64,000 nucleotides of DNA from Paenibacillus periandrae (GCF_022458865.1 NZ_JAJNMU010000006.1:248001-312000); one strand, 5' to 3'; positions 9,067-18,305 are shown, counted from the stretch's first letter. Numbers and translations: made by a program. The notes: generated by a model from the sequence alone, not told the origin.

Positions 9067-9833
9067 TGCAAGTCGGTATGGTACCTGACTGACAGCACGT
9101 ACCGCCTCGCATAAGACGACCCCGTCCGAGGTCTCCGGCAGGCCATACTGGATGCATAAGCGCCTCTGCCAATAGGCAGACGGAGTATCCGGATTATATC
9201 CCATACGACCCCAAGCTTCATACATATACCACCGCCGTTCGAAGTCGTACGTTTGTATGTTTCTTCCTTTCTCATCCATTCTAACCTCCTCCAGAAACGG
9301 AAGAACCCGCTCCGGGCCGAAAAAGTAGTCTTCTGCTACCCCGTGAGACGTATTAAACTTCCAATCAATATATACCGTGCCTGTATAGTTAGCCAACTCC
9401 ACCATCGATCGTGTCGCTTCCACCGGAAGCCAGTTGCTGCGCAGGATGAAGGGTACCTGGCGTTTGGCCTCTTTGAGAGCATTAAAATACACATCAAGGA
9501 TGAAATCCTCGAATGCGCCCGAAGAAAAATCATACATTCGTTCACCCGGATTGGTTGCGAAGCCGCCAAGATCATCGTAGACGGCGATCAACTCCTTGAC
9601 CGCCTCCCGCAAGTAATCGCGGATGACAGGATGATCTTGCCCGTACAGCTGGAACCCTCCTCCTTCGCAATCTTCTCATGGAGATGTATGTTCCAGGTTT
9701 GCATGAATACTTCCATACCACGCGATTTAGCCATAGCGAATAAGGCTTTCCAAAAGCTAATCTTCTCATCCATCTCCTCGTCACTGAAGGGGCACGCCTC
9801 CGGATACTTCGGAAGCTGCAGACGTTTGGCCAC
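9060..9833 (-). pseudogene. Remnant of a large glycosidase related to the one at 61373-63478
   Basis: Two minus-strand frames join by one frameshift near 9655-9665. The first part (PKYPEACPFSDEEMDEK..TWNIHLHEKIAKEEG) and the second (GQDHPVIRDYLREAVKELI..NPGERMYDF) align in order with the middle of the 701-residue glycosidase at 61373-63478, including its RGIETYLINWN and ISVGERMNG regions. The N-terminal third is absent and the C-terminus breaks off at the terminator near 9060. The remnant covers about 250 codons. It follows the TetR gene with only 15 bp between them, so a deletion or recombination placed it there. Confidence 0.75.
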
Positions 9834-9847
9834 TCAACTGCTGGCCA

Positions 9848-10507
9848 TCAGTATGATGGTTGATTTTCGTTTTGAACGGTACGTGGTGCATAAGCGCAAA
9901 GAAAGACGCGTACGCCTTCAGTGATGATACGTTTGGTTTGTTCCTCCTCTAATGTCCCGGTTTTTCTAGGTTGATTAAATACCAATAAAAACGTTAATGC
10001 AGCGAAGTGCTTTGTTGCCATTTCAGGATCGGGCACATCGAGCAATCCGGTTTGTCCAAACTCTGTAAACCTCCTGTTAATCCTCTCTTCCGTCGCTTTA
10101 TCCAGCCTTTCTAAAAACGAGTCTGGCAGGTTGGCGGCTTCCACCATAACTAGACGGATCAAAGCAATGTAATCGGCCGAACCGTTTGCAGAAGCTACGA
10201 TTTGTACGCAAAATAAGATGAGTGCCTTCTCCAGATCCTCGAATTCCCAGAGGTGGTCTGAAATCCCTTGCTCAATCATGTCCAGAACCGCCGAACTGGA
10301 TTCTTCCACAACGGCAAGCAGTAGGTTCTGTTTGTCGCCATAATAATCATAAACTGTCCTTTTGGAAACTCCCGCTTTGGCGGCGACTGCATCGACGCTG
10401 GAACGATCAAACCCATCTGAAAGAAACAGATCTCGTGCCGCCGCAATAATTTTAGCTCGTTTGTCTGAAGAGCCTTTGCGGATTGTCTTGTTTTCCGTAT
10501 TATCCAT
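9848..10507 (-). CDS. TetR family transcriptional regulator
   Basis: 219 residues. The N-terminal TetR DNA-binding domain is clear: KIIAAARDLFLSDGFDRSS, then VAAKAGVSKRTVYDYYGDK with the recognition helix near residues 45-58. The remaining alpha-helical part is a ligand-binding and dimerisation domain. The gene is divergent from an FAD-dependent monooxygenase; the 126-bp gap contains a near-perfect 16-bp palindrome, the expected operator. The last dozen residues (APRTVQNENQPSY) run up to the glycosidase remnant and may have been altered by that rearrangement. Confidence 0.9.
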   Translation of the reverse strand: MDNTENKTIRKGSSDKRAKIIAAARDLFLSDGFDRSSVDAVAAKAGVSKRTVYDYYGDKQNLLLAVVEESSSAVLDMIEQGISDHLWEFEDLEKALILFCVQIVASANGSADYIALIRLVMVEAANLPDSFLERLDKATEERINRRFTEFGQTGLLDVPDPEMATKHFAALTFLLVFNQPRKTGTLEEEQTKRIITEGVRVFLCAYAPRTVQNENQPSY

Positions 10508-10568
10508 TCTTACGTTTCCCCCTTATAGATATACTATCAGAAATCGATTAGAGCTCCACTTTATAAAT

Positions 10569-10584
10569 TACACTGTACGGTGTA
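10569..10584. promoter_or_regulatory. Candidate TetR operator between the regulator and the monooxygenase
   Basis: TACACTGTACGGTGTA is a palindrome with one mismatched pair. Its size and its place midway between the divergent TetR and monooxygenase genes fit a TetR dimer site that controls both. Confidence 0.65.
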
Positions 10585-10633
10585 GTATAGCAAATGTAGC
10601 GTATCAAATCAATGATCAAGGAAGATTCTATCC

Positions 10634-12199
10634 ATGAAAACCATGCCGTCTTTTGTTGATGTTCTCATTGTCGGGGCCGGACCCACAGGCCTTACACTTG
10701 CCTGCGACCTTGCCCGTCGAAACGTCGACCATCGTATTATTGAACGAAGCACCTTCTATAACGTTGCATCTCGCGCCAAAGGAATCCAGCCTCGCTCGCT
10801 TGAAGTCGTCGATGATTTGGAGGCCGTTCACTACATTATTGACACCGGAATTGTGGATTTGCCTCTTCGTTATTATACCGCAGATGGCGGGAGCATTGAC
10901 AAGCCGGCTATTATCGTTGCAGCCAGCGCCGAACTTGAGACACCCTATCGTGATCCGGTCTGGATTGCTCAATTTGATGTGGAAAAAGCATTGCGCGACC
11001 GATATGCAGTGCTTGGCGGTCAAGTTGAGTTGGGCATGGAAGCTGTAGGGCTTGTTCAGGATTTGGATGGTGTAACGGTAACCGTGAATACACCACAAGG
11101 AGAAGAGCAAATTCGCGCTCGTTATGTAGTCGGCGCTGACGGGGGCAAAAGTAATATCCGCAAGTTTATTCACTTGCCGCTGGTTGGGGAAACACACGAT
11201 CATGAGCGATGGTATCTTGGCGATGTACGATTGGAAGGGTTAGATCGTGACCATATCCATATCTGGACATCTTCGGAGGGGATGGTCGGGGTGACACCGC
11301 TGCCGAAATCAGATATTTGGCAACTGCAGGCTACAATTCCGACAGACATCGAAGAACCGGAGCAGCCGTCGCTAGAGGCGTATCAAGCCATGTTTGACCG
11401 TCGCGCCGGTGCCGGACGTGTTCGACTCACGGATGCTTCCTGGCTGTCCATCTACAGGATCAACGTCCGGATGGTTGAATGTTACCGCAACGGCCGGGTT
11501 TTCCTTGCCGGCGATGCCGCTCATGTACATTCGCCGGCCGGCGGTCAAGGCATGAATACGGGGATGCAGGACGCGTACAACCTCGGCTGGAAGCTGGCGG
11601 CCGTCATACGCGGAGCGGACACCGCCTTACTCGACACGTACGATGAGGAGCGCCTCCCTGTGGCTCAAGCCGTGCTCAAGGACAGCACGAAGAAGATGGG
11701 AGTGGTCGTAGGAACGGCGACTGAAGGTGGAGCGTTGTCCCAATCCTTGAGCACCATATCCGACGATCTGACGAGTGGGCTTCTCATTTCCTATCGGTCA
11801 AGTACTCTTACCCGTCCGTCTGCTCGAACAAATGCTACCCGTTCATTTCCTGGAGATCGTGCTCCTAATGCTACGGGCCTGCAAGGCACCAGGTTTGCAG
11901 GAAGTGTCTTTGACCTATTGCGCGGCCCGCACTGGACGCTTTTGGCTTTTGCAAACTGCATTGATCCTTCTCTGAAGAACCTCACCAACGACGAACTCCA
12001 TGTGCATTATATCCTGCCATCGAATGTGGAGGGGGCGGAAGGCATAATAGACACAGCAGGGAATGCCTATCGAATTTACGATGTAGCAAGTGAAGAACTC
12101 GTATTGATTCGTCCCGACGGTTACATCGCACTGCGTACCTCCATTGATGATACCGCATCGATCTTGAATTACTTGAATTTCATTTATTCCGAAAACTGA
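10634..12199 (+). CDS. FAD-dependent aromatic monooxygenase (PheA/TfdB type)
   Basis: 521-residue class A flavoprotein hydroxylase. The dinucleotide motif GAGPTG is at residues 14-19, the DG motif (VVGADGGKSNIRK) near 166-177, and the FAD-ribityl GD motif (FLAGDAAHVHSPAGGQG) near 290-306. A thioredoxin-like C-terminal domain follows, as in phenol hydroxylases and polyketide or rifampicin monooxygenases. It would hydroxylate an aromatic compound with NAD(P)H and O2. AAGGAAG precedes the ATG. The divergent TetR gene and the palindrome between them suggest induction by the substrate. With the ABC ATPase remnant downstream, the set looks like a detoxification module rather than a growth pathway. 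The substrate is unknown. Confidence 0.87.
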   Translation: MKTMPSFVDVLIVGAGPTGLTLACDLARRNVDHRIIERSTFYNVASRAKGIQPRSLEVVDDLEAVHYIIDTGIVDLPLRYYTADGGSIDKPAIIVAASAELETPYRDPVWIAQFDVEKALRDRYAVLGGQVELGMEAVGLVQDLDGVTVTVNTPQGEEQIRARYVVGADGGKSNIRKFIHLPLVGETHDHERWYLGDVRLEGLDRDHIHIWTSSEGMVGVTPLPKSDIWQLQATIPTDIEEPEQPSLEAYQAMFDRRAGAGRVRLTDASWLSIYRINVRMVECYRNGRVFLAGDAAHVHSPAGGQGMNTGMQDAYNLGWKLAAVIRGADTALLDTYDEERLPVAQAVLKDSTKKMGVVVGTATEGGALSQSLSTISDDLTSGLLISYRSSTLTRPSARTNATRSFPGDRAPNATGLQGTRFAGSVFDLLRGPHWTLLAFANCIDPSLKNLTNDELHVHYILPSNVEGAEGIIDTAGNAYRIYDVASEELVLIRPDGYIALRTSIDDTASILNYLNFIYSEN

Positions 12200-12208
12200 T
12201 TTGGAACA

Positions 12209-12256
12209 GCCGGCGGCGATCTTTTACAATATCACAGGTAACCGCCGGCACTTTTA
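12209..12256 (+). terminator. Probable terminator after the monooxygenase gene
   Basis: GCCGGCGG (12209-12216) and CCGCCGGC (12242-12249) form a perfect GC-rich 8-bp stem with a 25-base loop and a short T-run (CTTTT). The long loop and weak tail make it a moderate candidate. Confidence 0.5.
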
Positions 12257-12298
12257 ATGAACTGAGTTTTAATTGATGATACGGGAAGGACTGTTACT

Positions 12299-12740
12299 AT
12301 GGAAGATATTATTCGAACCGTTAACCTGACAAAGCAATACGGGAATAAAGTCATTGTAGATCGCGTTTCGATTTCCGTTAAGAAAGGAGAAATCTATGGA
12401 TTCTTGGGGTTGAATGGCGCAGGGAAAACGACAACCATTCGAGTTCTTCTCGGAATGAGTAAACCTTCTTCCGGAGAAGTGTATTTGTTTGGTCAGCGCT
12501 GGGCGAACGGGAATCCCGATTTGTCGAGACGAGTAGGTTATATGGTGGAGGTACCTTATGCCTACCCTAACTTTACGGTTAGGGATAACTTGAATTTGAT
12601 AGCCAGGTTGCGAGGATTATCGGTTCCGAGGGCAGTTAACGAGATCATGGAGCAATTGAATCTGGCCCAATATGCGGATAGTAAGGCAAGAGATTTGTCA
12701 CTTGGTAACGCGCAGAAACTTGGATTGGCCAAAAACATTT
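12299..12740 (+). pseudogene. 3'-truncated ABC transporter ATPase
   Basis: The frame opens like a normal ABC-2 type exporter ATPase, with Walker A GLNGAGKTT at residues 37-45, a Q-loop region near 80-90 and the signature LSLGNAQKLGLA at 133-144. Homology stops just after LAKN: the helix leading to Walker B, the LLDEP motif and the H-loop are missing. The frame then runs through about 22 unrelated codons to a stop at 12808. From about 12735 the DNA instead encodes part of a sensor protein on the other strand, so a deletion or recombination cut the gene. It cannot hydrolyse ATP. The usual partner permease is absent. Confidence 0.85.
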
Positions 12741-13098
12741 GTATTGGAACGATATCCAATGTCAGCGCGGATTTAGGCTGTATCAGGTCTATCGAGCTTT
12801 TATCATAAAAGGTCTCATATGGATATGTCTTCACCGAACCATCACGCTCTGTAACAAATACGATCCTCTTGTTGAAATCGTAAAAATATACAGTATCGAC
12901 GAAATCATTGGTTAAACGAAAAGTTGTAGAGTCTGCAAAGTTTCGCTACCAGTAATTTGCCGCTAAATCCTCCTGTTTGATTTCCCCTTTAAGATTTTTG
13001 TAATAGGCGCCATTCGGATAGCTTTCGAAGTTGGAAAACGTTTGATTCAGTACGATTTGCCGGCTTATATCCTTGATTTGCTTAACGATGATCTCCAT
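12735..13098 (-). pseudogene. Decayed sensor-domain fragment of a membrane-anchored AraC regulator
   Basis: On the minus strand a frame from about 13098 reads MEIIVKQIKDISRQIVLNQT, then YPNGAYYKNLKGE, a TAG stop, and FVDTVYFYDFNKRIVFVTE followed by ETFYDKSSIDL. This pattern (a segment preceding a Y-x-x-D strand, ending in a FYD motif) is typical of the extracellular sensor of large Paenibacillus AraC regulators. Both flanking membrane helices and the helix-turn-helix part are absent. The fragment meets the truncated ABC ATPase near 12735-12742. Confidence 0.6.
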
Positions 13099-13178
13099 AC
13101 TGTTACAACTGATTTAGAAACTGCTGCCTGAATATAAAGTCCTCGATTATCAACGATCTCATTTTATATAGAATCTTA

Positions 13179-13403
13179 TTAGGGGAGCTTTGTGTCGATA
13201 TCCAGTCGGGTGTCAAGAACAGCTATTAGCTTTCCAAAGTATCCCCTGCTCGAAATATCCAGATGGCCCGGGCTAAACCAATGGAGCTTAACGGGTTGTG
13301 TTAGCTCCCTTTTCAACCATGTCCCCTGATGCCATTTCAGGCAACTGTACATCGACACAAAGTTTGTATTGGTTAGAAATCGATATCTGTATTGCAACAT
13401 CAT
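13179..13403 (-). pseudogene. Possible C-terminal remnant of an unidentified protein
   Basis: A 74-codon minus-strand frame contains KRELTQPVKLHWFSPGHLD and SRGYFGKLIAVLDTRLD, strand-like sequence with the look of a beta-sandwich tail of a carbohydrate-active protein. It has no start site of its own and ends in two successive stops. It may be the end of a lost gene; the family is not recognised. Confidence 0.25.
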
Positions 13404-13461
13404 GTGGCTTCTTTCTTTATTTCCTGTTCGAAAACGATTAATCTGAGGCTCTTATGAGGAT

Positions 13462-14220
13462 CTAGAAACCAATACCCGCCCCACCATCAATACGTAAATC
13501 GACACCTGTTACAAACCGGGCCGCAGGCGAGCATAAATAGACGGCCGCATGGCCGATATCCTCCGCTGTTCCCAGACACCCCATCGGAGTGCGGGATAAA
13601 ATTTTGCGTTCTCGCTCGGGATCTCCTTCAAATGCCTTGCGGGTCATACTGCTGTCGATCCAGCCCGGAGCAATCGAATTAACTCTGATACCATGAGGGG
13701 ACAACTCGCTCGCCAACCCCCTCACCATACCACTTACCGCCGTCTTGGCAGCTGTATAGGCGATTACGTTAGGAATACCGAGCAACGCCGACATAGAAGT
13801 AATAAATACAATCGAGCCGCTACCCCGCCGTACCATATGGGCAGCGCATTCCCGCGTCAAGCTAAAGCCGCCCTGTACATGCGTTTGCAGCACCTGCGAG
13901 AATCCTTCATCGGTCGTTTCCTGCACCGGGCTTTTAAGATGAATGCCTGCATTGTTGATCAATATCTCGATAGGGCCGAACTGTTCTTCCACTTTCTGAA
14001 CCAGCCCAGGTATCGTTTTCAGCTGCGTAATATCATGCGGTACATACACTGAGGAGGATCCAAGCTCCTCGCAAGCGGACTTCAGCCTGTCCTCTCTCCT
14101 CCCCGTAATCACGACCCTCCCACCAGCGTTCACGATTGCATGACTCATGCCAAGCCCAAGTCCAGTGCCTCCACCTGTTATTAAAGCAAGCTTGCCGTCC
14201 AGACGAAACGGATTATCCAT
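13462..14220 (-). CDS. Short-chain dehydrogenase/reductase (SDR)
   Basis: 252-residue classical SDR. The cofactor motif TGGGTGLG is at residues 15-22, NNAG at 89-92, the catalytic Ser in the ITSMSA segment near 142, and YTAAK with Tyr155 and Lys159. The C-terminal RIDGGAGIGF is typical of 3-oxoacyl- or sugar-dehydrogenase-like SDRs. I chose the ATG at 14220 (MDNPFRLDGK) because AAGGTGAG lies upstream; a longer frame to 14283 would overlap the preceding gene. It is the last gene of the acid-sugar operon, 22 bp behind an enolase-superfamily gene. A likely role is oxidation of a 3-deoxy-2-keto sugar acid or of the free sugar. Confidence 0.9.
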   Translation of the reverse strand: MDNPFRLDGKLALITGGGTGLGLGMSHAIVNAGGRVVITGRREDRLKSACEELGSSSVYVPHDITQLKTIPGLVQKVEEQFGPIEILINNAGIHLKSPVQETTDEGFSQVLQTHVQGGFSLTRECAAHMVRRGSGSIVFITSMSALLGIPNVIAYTAAKTAVSGMVRGLASELSPHGIRVNSIAPGWIDSSMTRKAFEGDPERERKILSRTPMGCLGTAEDIGHAAVYLCSPAARFVTGVDLRIDGGAGIGF

Positions 14221-14242
14221 GGCTCTCACCTTTCTTGTAGCT

Positions 14243-15361
14243 TTAAGTTTCCAGCTTTTTATAAGAAACGCACTGGCGTTCAATCAGTTCCCAGTCCAGC
14301 TCGGCCCCTATGCCTGGTCCTTGCGGGGCCCTGATCAAGCCTTGCGTGTCGATCGGCAGCTTTCCCTTCATAGGGAGCTGGAAGCGATCCTCTGGAACGA
14401 AATATTCAAAGTATTCACAATTCCGGATTGCGCACGATACATGCAAGTTCACGATGTCCATAAAATTCATCGTCGTCGTATGGATTTCGCATCTTAAGCC
14501 GAAAGCTTCCGCGAGATGGGCTATTTTCAGCGTGCCTGTAATTCCATGTTTCCATGACACATCGGCGCGCACAATATCGGCTGCACGCTCGGAGATCGAT
14601 TGCGCCACACCCCAGTGGCAGCCTCTCGTCGTTTCCGTAGCTGCAACCGGAATATCAAGCGCTTCACAAAGCGCTTTGTATTTATATAATTCAAAATCCC
14701 GGAAGGGCTCCTCAAACCATAAGTAATTGAGCCTCTCCAGCTGCCTCCCCACTCGGATCGCTTCATCGAGACTATATTCGGCAACCGGGTCCGTGATAAG
14801 AATATACCCATCACCGACGGCATCGCGCAAAGCCTGGTGAATCTTCATATCCATCTGAACGGGACCGGGTGGATGTGCCTTGTAGGCAGTAATGCCTAGC
14901 GATTTATAATGGAGCGCTTCAGCGACATATTGCTCAACATTTTCATGAAACAATCCGCTTGCATAGACCGGCAACTGATCCCGGTAAGCGCCCATATATT
15001 TATACAACGGCAGATTGGCCGCTTTGGCGGCGATATCCCACAGTGCCACATCAACCGGACCCGGAAGGAAAATTGGAAAAAAGGCCAAATGCCGGTCAAT
15101 GTTCCACAGCTCGTGCCAGATGGCCTCGCGGTCGTACGGGTCCCTTCCCATCAGGATAGGCGCTATATTTTCTTGCAAGTACGCCTCCGTTACCGCTCCT
15201 GATCTGGCCGCCATTGCCGTGGCAAGGCCCTCGACTCCAGTGTCCGTTGTAAGGCGAAGAACCACCACATCCCAAGGCATACCGCTTTTGCCCTGCCGCT
15301 TCTCATCGAATAAACACTCGTCTCTTCGTACCCACCAAGTTTCGAATTTGATGATTTTCAT
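14243..15361 (-). CDS. Enolase-superfamily sugar-acid dehydratase, copy A (mandelate racemase subgroup)
   Basis: 372-residue mandelate racemase/muconate lactonizing family protein. The capping domain covers roughly residues 1-120. In the barrel, the base motif is K161-A-H163 (KxH rather than KxK), the metal ligands are D191 (ITDPV), E217 (WFEEP) and E243 (ATETT), and the opposite-face pair is D267 and H294. Such enzymes abstract the alpha proton of a sugar acid and mostly dehydrate it to a 3-deoxy-2-keto acid. The KxH variant makes the exact substrate hard to guess. It lies between the RraA-like gene and the SDR. A second, clearly different member is encoded two genes upstream. Confidence 0.9.
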   Translation of the reverse strand: MKIIKFETWWVRRDECLFDEKRQGKSGMPWDVVVLRLTTDTGVEGLATAMAARSGAVTEAYLQENIAPILMGRDPYDREAIWHELWNIDRHLAFFPIFLPGPVDVALWDIAAKAANLPLYKYMGAYRDQLPVYASGLFHENVEQYVAEALHYKSLGITAYKAHPPGPVQMDMKIHQALRDAVGDGYILITDPVAEYSLDEAIRVGRQLERLNYLWFEEPFRDFELYKYKALCEALDIPVAATETTRGCHWGVAQSISERAADIVRADVSWKHGITGTLKIAHLAEAFGLRCEIHTTTMNFMDIVNLHVSCAIRNCEYFEYFVPEDRFQLPMKGKLPIDTQGLIRAPQGPGIGAELDWELIERQCVSYKKLET

Positions 15362-15370
15362 AGCTGCCTC

Positions 15371-16036
15371 CTATAAAATTCCATACTTTTTGAAAGCCTC
15401 GGTGCTAGACATTCCGTTTTCGATCTCCTTGCGAACTACTTTTTCTCCCCGCACCTTCTGAAGCGCCTTCACTATCACCTCATCAGCAATAGCTTGCGGG
15501 ATAATAAGCACGCCATCCAGATCAGCGAATACTAGGTCACCAGGATTCACCCATACCTGTCCAATCTCAACCGGGCAGCGGTAACGGACCACCTGCGTGC
15601 GAACTGAGGAGTCCTGAGCGAACCTCCCTACGCTGAACACCGGCCAGTTCTGCTCCAGCACCATCGGCGTGTCGCGATGGAAGCCGTGGATTATGGCACC
15701 GGCAGCACCTCTTTTTTTGGAGGTAGCCGTCAGTATTTCCCCCCAGTACGCGCATCGCATGGTCCCGCCGGACGCGATATACACATCCCCTGGCTGCAAT
15801 TGATCGAGCGCTTCAGTCAATAATCCGAATGGAGCTTCCTGTTCCCCAAACACATCGATCATTAGCACGGGCATAGCCCGGCCCGCTATAACCATATGAT
15901 CCTTCATTGGCTGTATAGGCTGCGGAAGAAATTGGTGGTAATAACCCATGGCGTCGAGAATATCCCCGACAACTGGCGTATATAGCTCTTTTTTCAGCAA
16001 TTCGAAAAGCTGTTCATCGTTAGTCCAAGTTTGCAT
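15371..16036 (-). CDS. RraA-like / HMG-aldolase family protein
   Basis: 221 residues. The family core is visible as [29 protein letters not shown] and GFHRDT near residues 81-124, then a segment [16 protein letters not shown] near 165-185. Relatives include 4-hydroxy-4-methyl-2-oxoglutarate aldolases and oxaloacetate decarboxylases, which use a metal held near the RD motif (here R121-D122). In many members the motif is DGxxRD; here the first Asp is His (HGFHRD), so activity may differ. It lies between two dehydratase genes, which suggests aldol cleavage or decarboxylation of a keto acid made by them. Confidence 0.85.
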   Translation of the reverse strand: MQTWTNDEQLFELLKKELYTPVVGDILDAMGYYHQFLPQPIQPMKDHMVIAGRAMPVLMIDVFGEQEAPFGLLTEALDQLQPGDVYIASGGTMRCAYWGEILTATSKKRGAAGAIIHGFHRDTPMVLEQNWPVFSVGRFAQDSSVRTQVVRYRCPVEIGQVWVNPGDLVFADLDGVLIIPQAIADEVIVKALQKVRGEKVVRKEIENGMSSTEAFKKYGIL

Positions 16037-16060
16037 TTGGGATAAGCCTCCTACGTTATG

Positions 16061-17197
16061 TTATTTACTGCCTCCGGCAAACGTGCTTCGAAGCCTAGAC
16101 GCATCAAGCAAATGCGGAGCCAAAGCAGAACGGTCGAAAACAATCCCGTGTCCGGGAATTGACGATGGGATCCCGACGCCATGCTGAACAATGATCGGCA
16201 CTTCCAGCAAGCCCAATTCGGTCAGCGAGCCTCCTACTACGTTCTCCAGCATATAACTGTTCTGCACCCCGCACAGTAAATGAAGCGAAAGCTCCATCAT
16301 AAAATGCGGAGCTACCGGTTTGCCGAACGCGTGGGCCAGATGGGCAATCTTCAGCCATTCGGTAATTCCCCCGACAAAAGCAACGTCCGCCTGCACCACG
16401 TCGACTGCATCGGCTCTCAAATATTCCAGAAATTGCTGCTTGCTGTACATGCTCTCCCCGAGCGCTATAGGCGTGCGGATCGCCTGCTTCAGCTGCCGAT
16501 GTCCCTGAATATCCTGATACTGCAGCGGTTCCTCGATCCAGCCGAGATGAAGCTCGTCCAGGCGGGCGCATTTCTGGATCGCTTCAGCGGCACTCCATTT
16601 CTGATTCAGGTCCACCAGCAGCGTCCCCCCCTTACCTAGGCGCTGTTGGACCTTCGTGATCCGTTCGATATCCTCCTCGAAATCATCCTTGCCGATTTTC
16701 ATCTTGACTGTACTATAGCCCTGAGATATATAACCGTCGACCCGGTCGAGCAGTTCCTCTACCGTACCGTTACTTCTCAGATCGATTTCACTGATGTAAG
16801 CAGGAATTCGATCACGGGCTCCGCCAAGCAGCTTGTAGAGCGGCTGATTGTAATGCTTCCCCATCAGATCCCATATGGCAATATCTATCGCGGCAATCGC
16901 CATCGAATTTACGCCAAGCCCCAGCCGACGGGATTGACGCTGCAGATGCTGCCATATTTGCTCATAGTGAAGCGCATTCATCCCAATAATCAGATTGGCT
17001 AAATAATCGTCGATCAGTGTCCGGATCACCGTGCCGCCAATATCCACGGTATAGCTTAACCCAGTGCCTACCAGCCCGGACTCGGTTGTAATTTCCACGA
17101 TGATGAATTCCAGGCCATCCACCTTGTTGGTAGCATCTTCCCAGGGCACACTTGGGGGAAGACGATAAACATTAGATTGAATATTCGCAATTTTCAA
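16061..17197 (-). CDS. Enolase-superfamily sugar-acid dehydratase/racemase, copy B (KxK type)
   Basis: 378-residue member of the mandelate racemase/muconate lactonizing family. The barrel shows the classical set: K165-M-K167, metal ligands D196 (LLVDLNQ), E222 (GWIEEP) and E248 (ALGES), and D271/H298 (PHFMMEL) on the other face. Both bases are present, so it could act as a racemase/epimerase or as a dehydratase. It differs strongly from the KxH enzyme two genes downstream, so the pair probably handles two substrates or two steps. It is the second enzyme gene of the operon, behind the zinc dehydrogenase. Confidence 0.9.
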   Translation of the reverse strand: MKIANIQSNVYRLPPSVPWEDATNKVDGLEFIIVEITTESGLVGTGLSYTVDIGGTVIRTLIDDYLANLIIGMNALHYEQIWQHLQRQSRRLGLGVNSMAIAAIDIAIWDLMGKHYNQPLYKLLGGARDRIPAYISEIDLRSNGTVEELLDRVDGYISQGYSTVKMKIGKDDFEEDIERITKVQQRLGKGGTLLVDLNQKWSAAEAIQKCARLDELHLGWIEEPLQYQDIQGHRQLKQAIRTPIALGESMYSKQQFLEYLRADAVDVVQADVAFVGGITEWLKIAHLAHAFGKPVAPHFMMELSLHLLCGVQNSYMLENVVGGSLTELGLLEVPIIVQHGVGIPSSIPGHGIVFDRSALAPHLLDASRLRSTFAGGSK

Positions 17198-17245
17198 TTT
17201 ATAAACCTCCTATGTTTGCCTGCAGCCGTAGTCGATAAACTTTTA

Positions 17246-18262
17246 TTATAATTCAATGACCGCTTTAATGACTCCGGAATCCGGATTCATCCAGTTCCCG
17301 AAAGCGTCAATCGCCCCATCGAACGGAGCCCTGTGTGTGATGTAAGAATCCGCATCGATGCTTCCCGACTTCAGACCTTGGATGACAAATTGAAATTCCT
17401 CCCGGGTAGCCGCCCGGCTCCCCAGCAAGGTAAGCTCCTTCTTATGAAACTCAGGATCACTAAAGAAAATATCCGCTTGCACCAGACTAACGTAAACGAT
17501 CCTTCCTCCATGTGCCGCATACCCAAAAGTGCTGGCCATTGACTGCGCATTCCCTGTGGCATCAATGACAACCGTCGGATAAGCTCCATCCGTCGCCAAC
17601 GCCAAATCTTCCACAGCATGCTCCGACGCTTCGATCACCTTATCAACCTTCGCCCATTCTTCACAATACTTCAGACGCATTTTATTTGTATCCATAGCTA
17701 TGACCGTTGCCCCTGCCAGCTTTGCAAACTTCATGACCGCCAGGCCGATAGGGCCTGCTCCGATAACGAGCACCTGCTCCCCCGACGTGATTCCAGCTCG
17801 GTTCACAGCATGCAGCCCGATACTCAGCGGCTCGATAATGGCGATCTGGTTCCAGGTCATGCCCTCCGTTTTCACGATATAATCCACGGGAACTGTCATA
17901 TACTCTCGCATCGCGCCGTCCGCATGTACACCAAGAACCTCCAGGCTGACGCAGGCATTCGGTTTGGCTGATCGGCAGGCGATACACTGTCCGCATGACA
18001 GATACGGCATGATCGTAACTTGGTCGCCTATCTCCAGTCCACTGGCCGGAGCCTGCTCCAGTCCGGCAATTTCTCCCGCAATTTCATGCCCCAAAATCCG
18101 TGGATATGAAAAGTACGGCTGCTTGCCGCGAAAAGCGTGGTAGTCGGTACCACAAACACCGATAGTGCGAATCCGAATTAATGCCTCCCCTTCCTTGGGT
18201 ACGGGCAGGTCTGTTTGCTGCATGACGAATGAGTGCGGCTGCTTGCAGATCAAGTTTCTCAT
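17246..18262 (-). CDS. Zinc-dependent alcohol/polyol dehydrogenase (MDR family)
   Basis: 338-residue medium-chain dehydrogenase. Catalytic-zinc ligands are C37 (GVCGTD) and H59-E60 (LGHE). Structural-zinc cysteines are C90, C93, C96 and C104, and the NAD motif GAGPIG is at 168-173. The start at 18262 (MRNLICKQ) follows GGAAGGAG and matches the family; a longer frame would run into the preceding regulator gene, which ends at 18306. Relatives oxidise secondary hydroxyls of polyols, L-gulonate, galactonate or threonine (RspB/Tdh-like). In this operon it probably oxidises the imported sugar acid or sugar before dehydration. The gene is 43 bp behind the response regulator. Confidence 0.9.
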   Translation of the reverse strand: MRNLICKQPHSFVMQQTDLPVPKEGEALIRIRTIGVCGTDYHAFRGKQPYFSYPRILGHEIAGEIAGLEQAPASGLEIGDQVTIMPYLSCGQCIACRSAKPNACVSLEVLGVHADGAMREYMTVPVDYIVKTEGMTWNQIAIIEPLSIGLHAVNRAGITSGEQVLVIGAGPIGLAVMKFAKLAGATVIAMDTNKMRLKYCEEWAKVDKVIEASEHAVEDLALATDGAYPTVVIDATGNAQSMASTFGYAAHGGRIVYVSLVQADIFFSDPEFHKKELTLLGSRAATREEFQFVIQGLKSGSIDADSYITHRAPFDGAIDAFGNWMNPDSGVIKAVIEL

Positions 18263-18305
18263 TGAGTATAAATCTCCTTCCGCCATGCGCAGATCTTGCG
18301 GCTGG

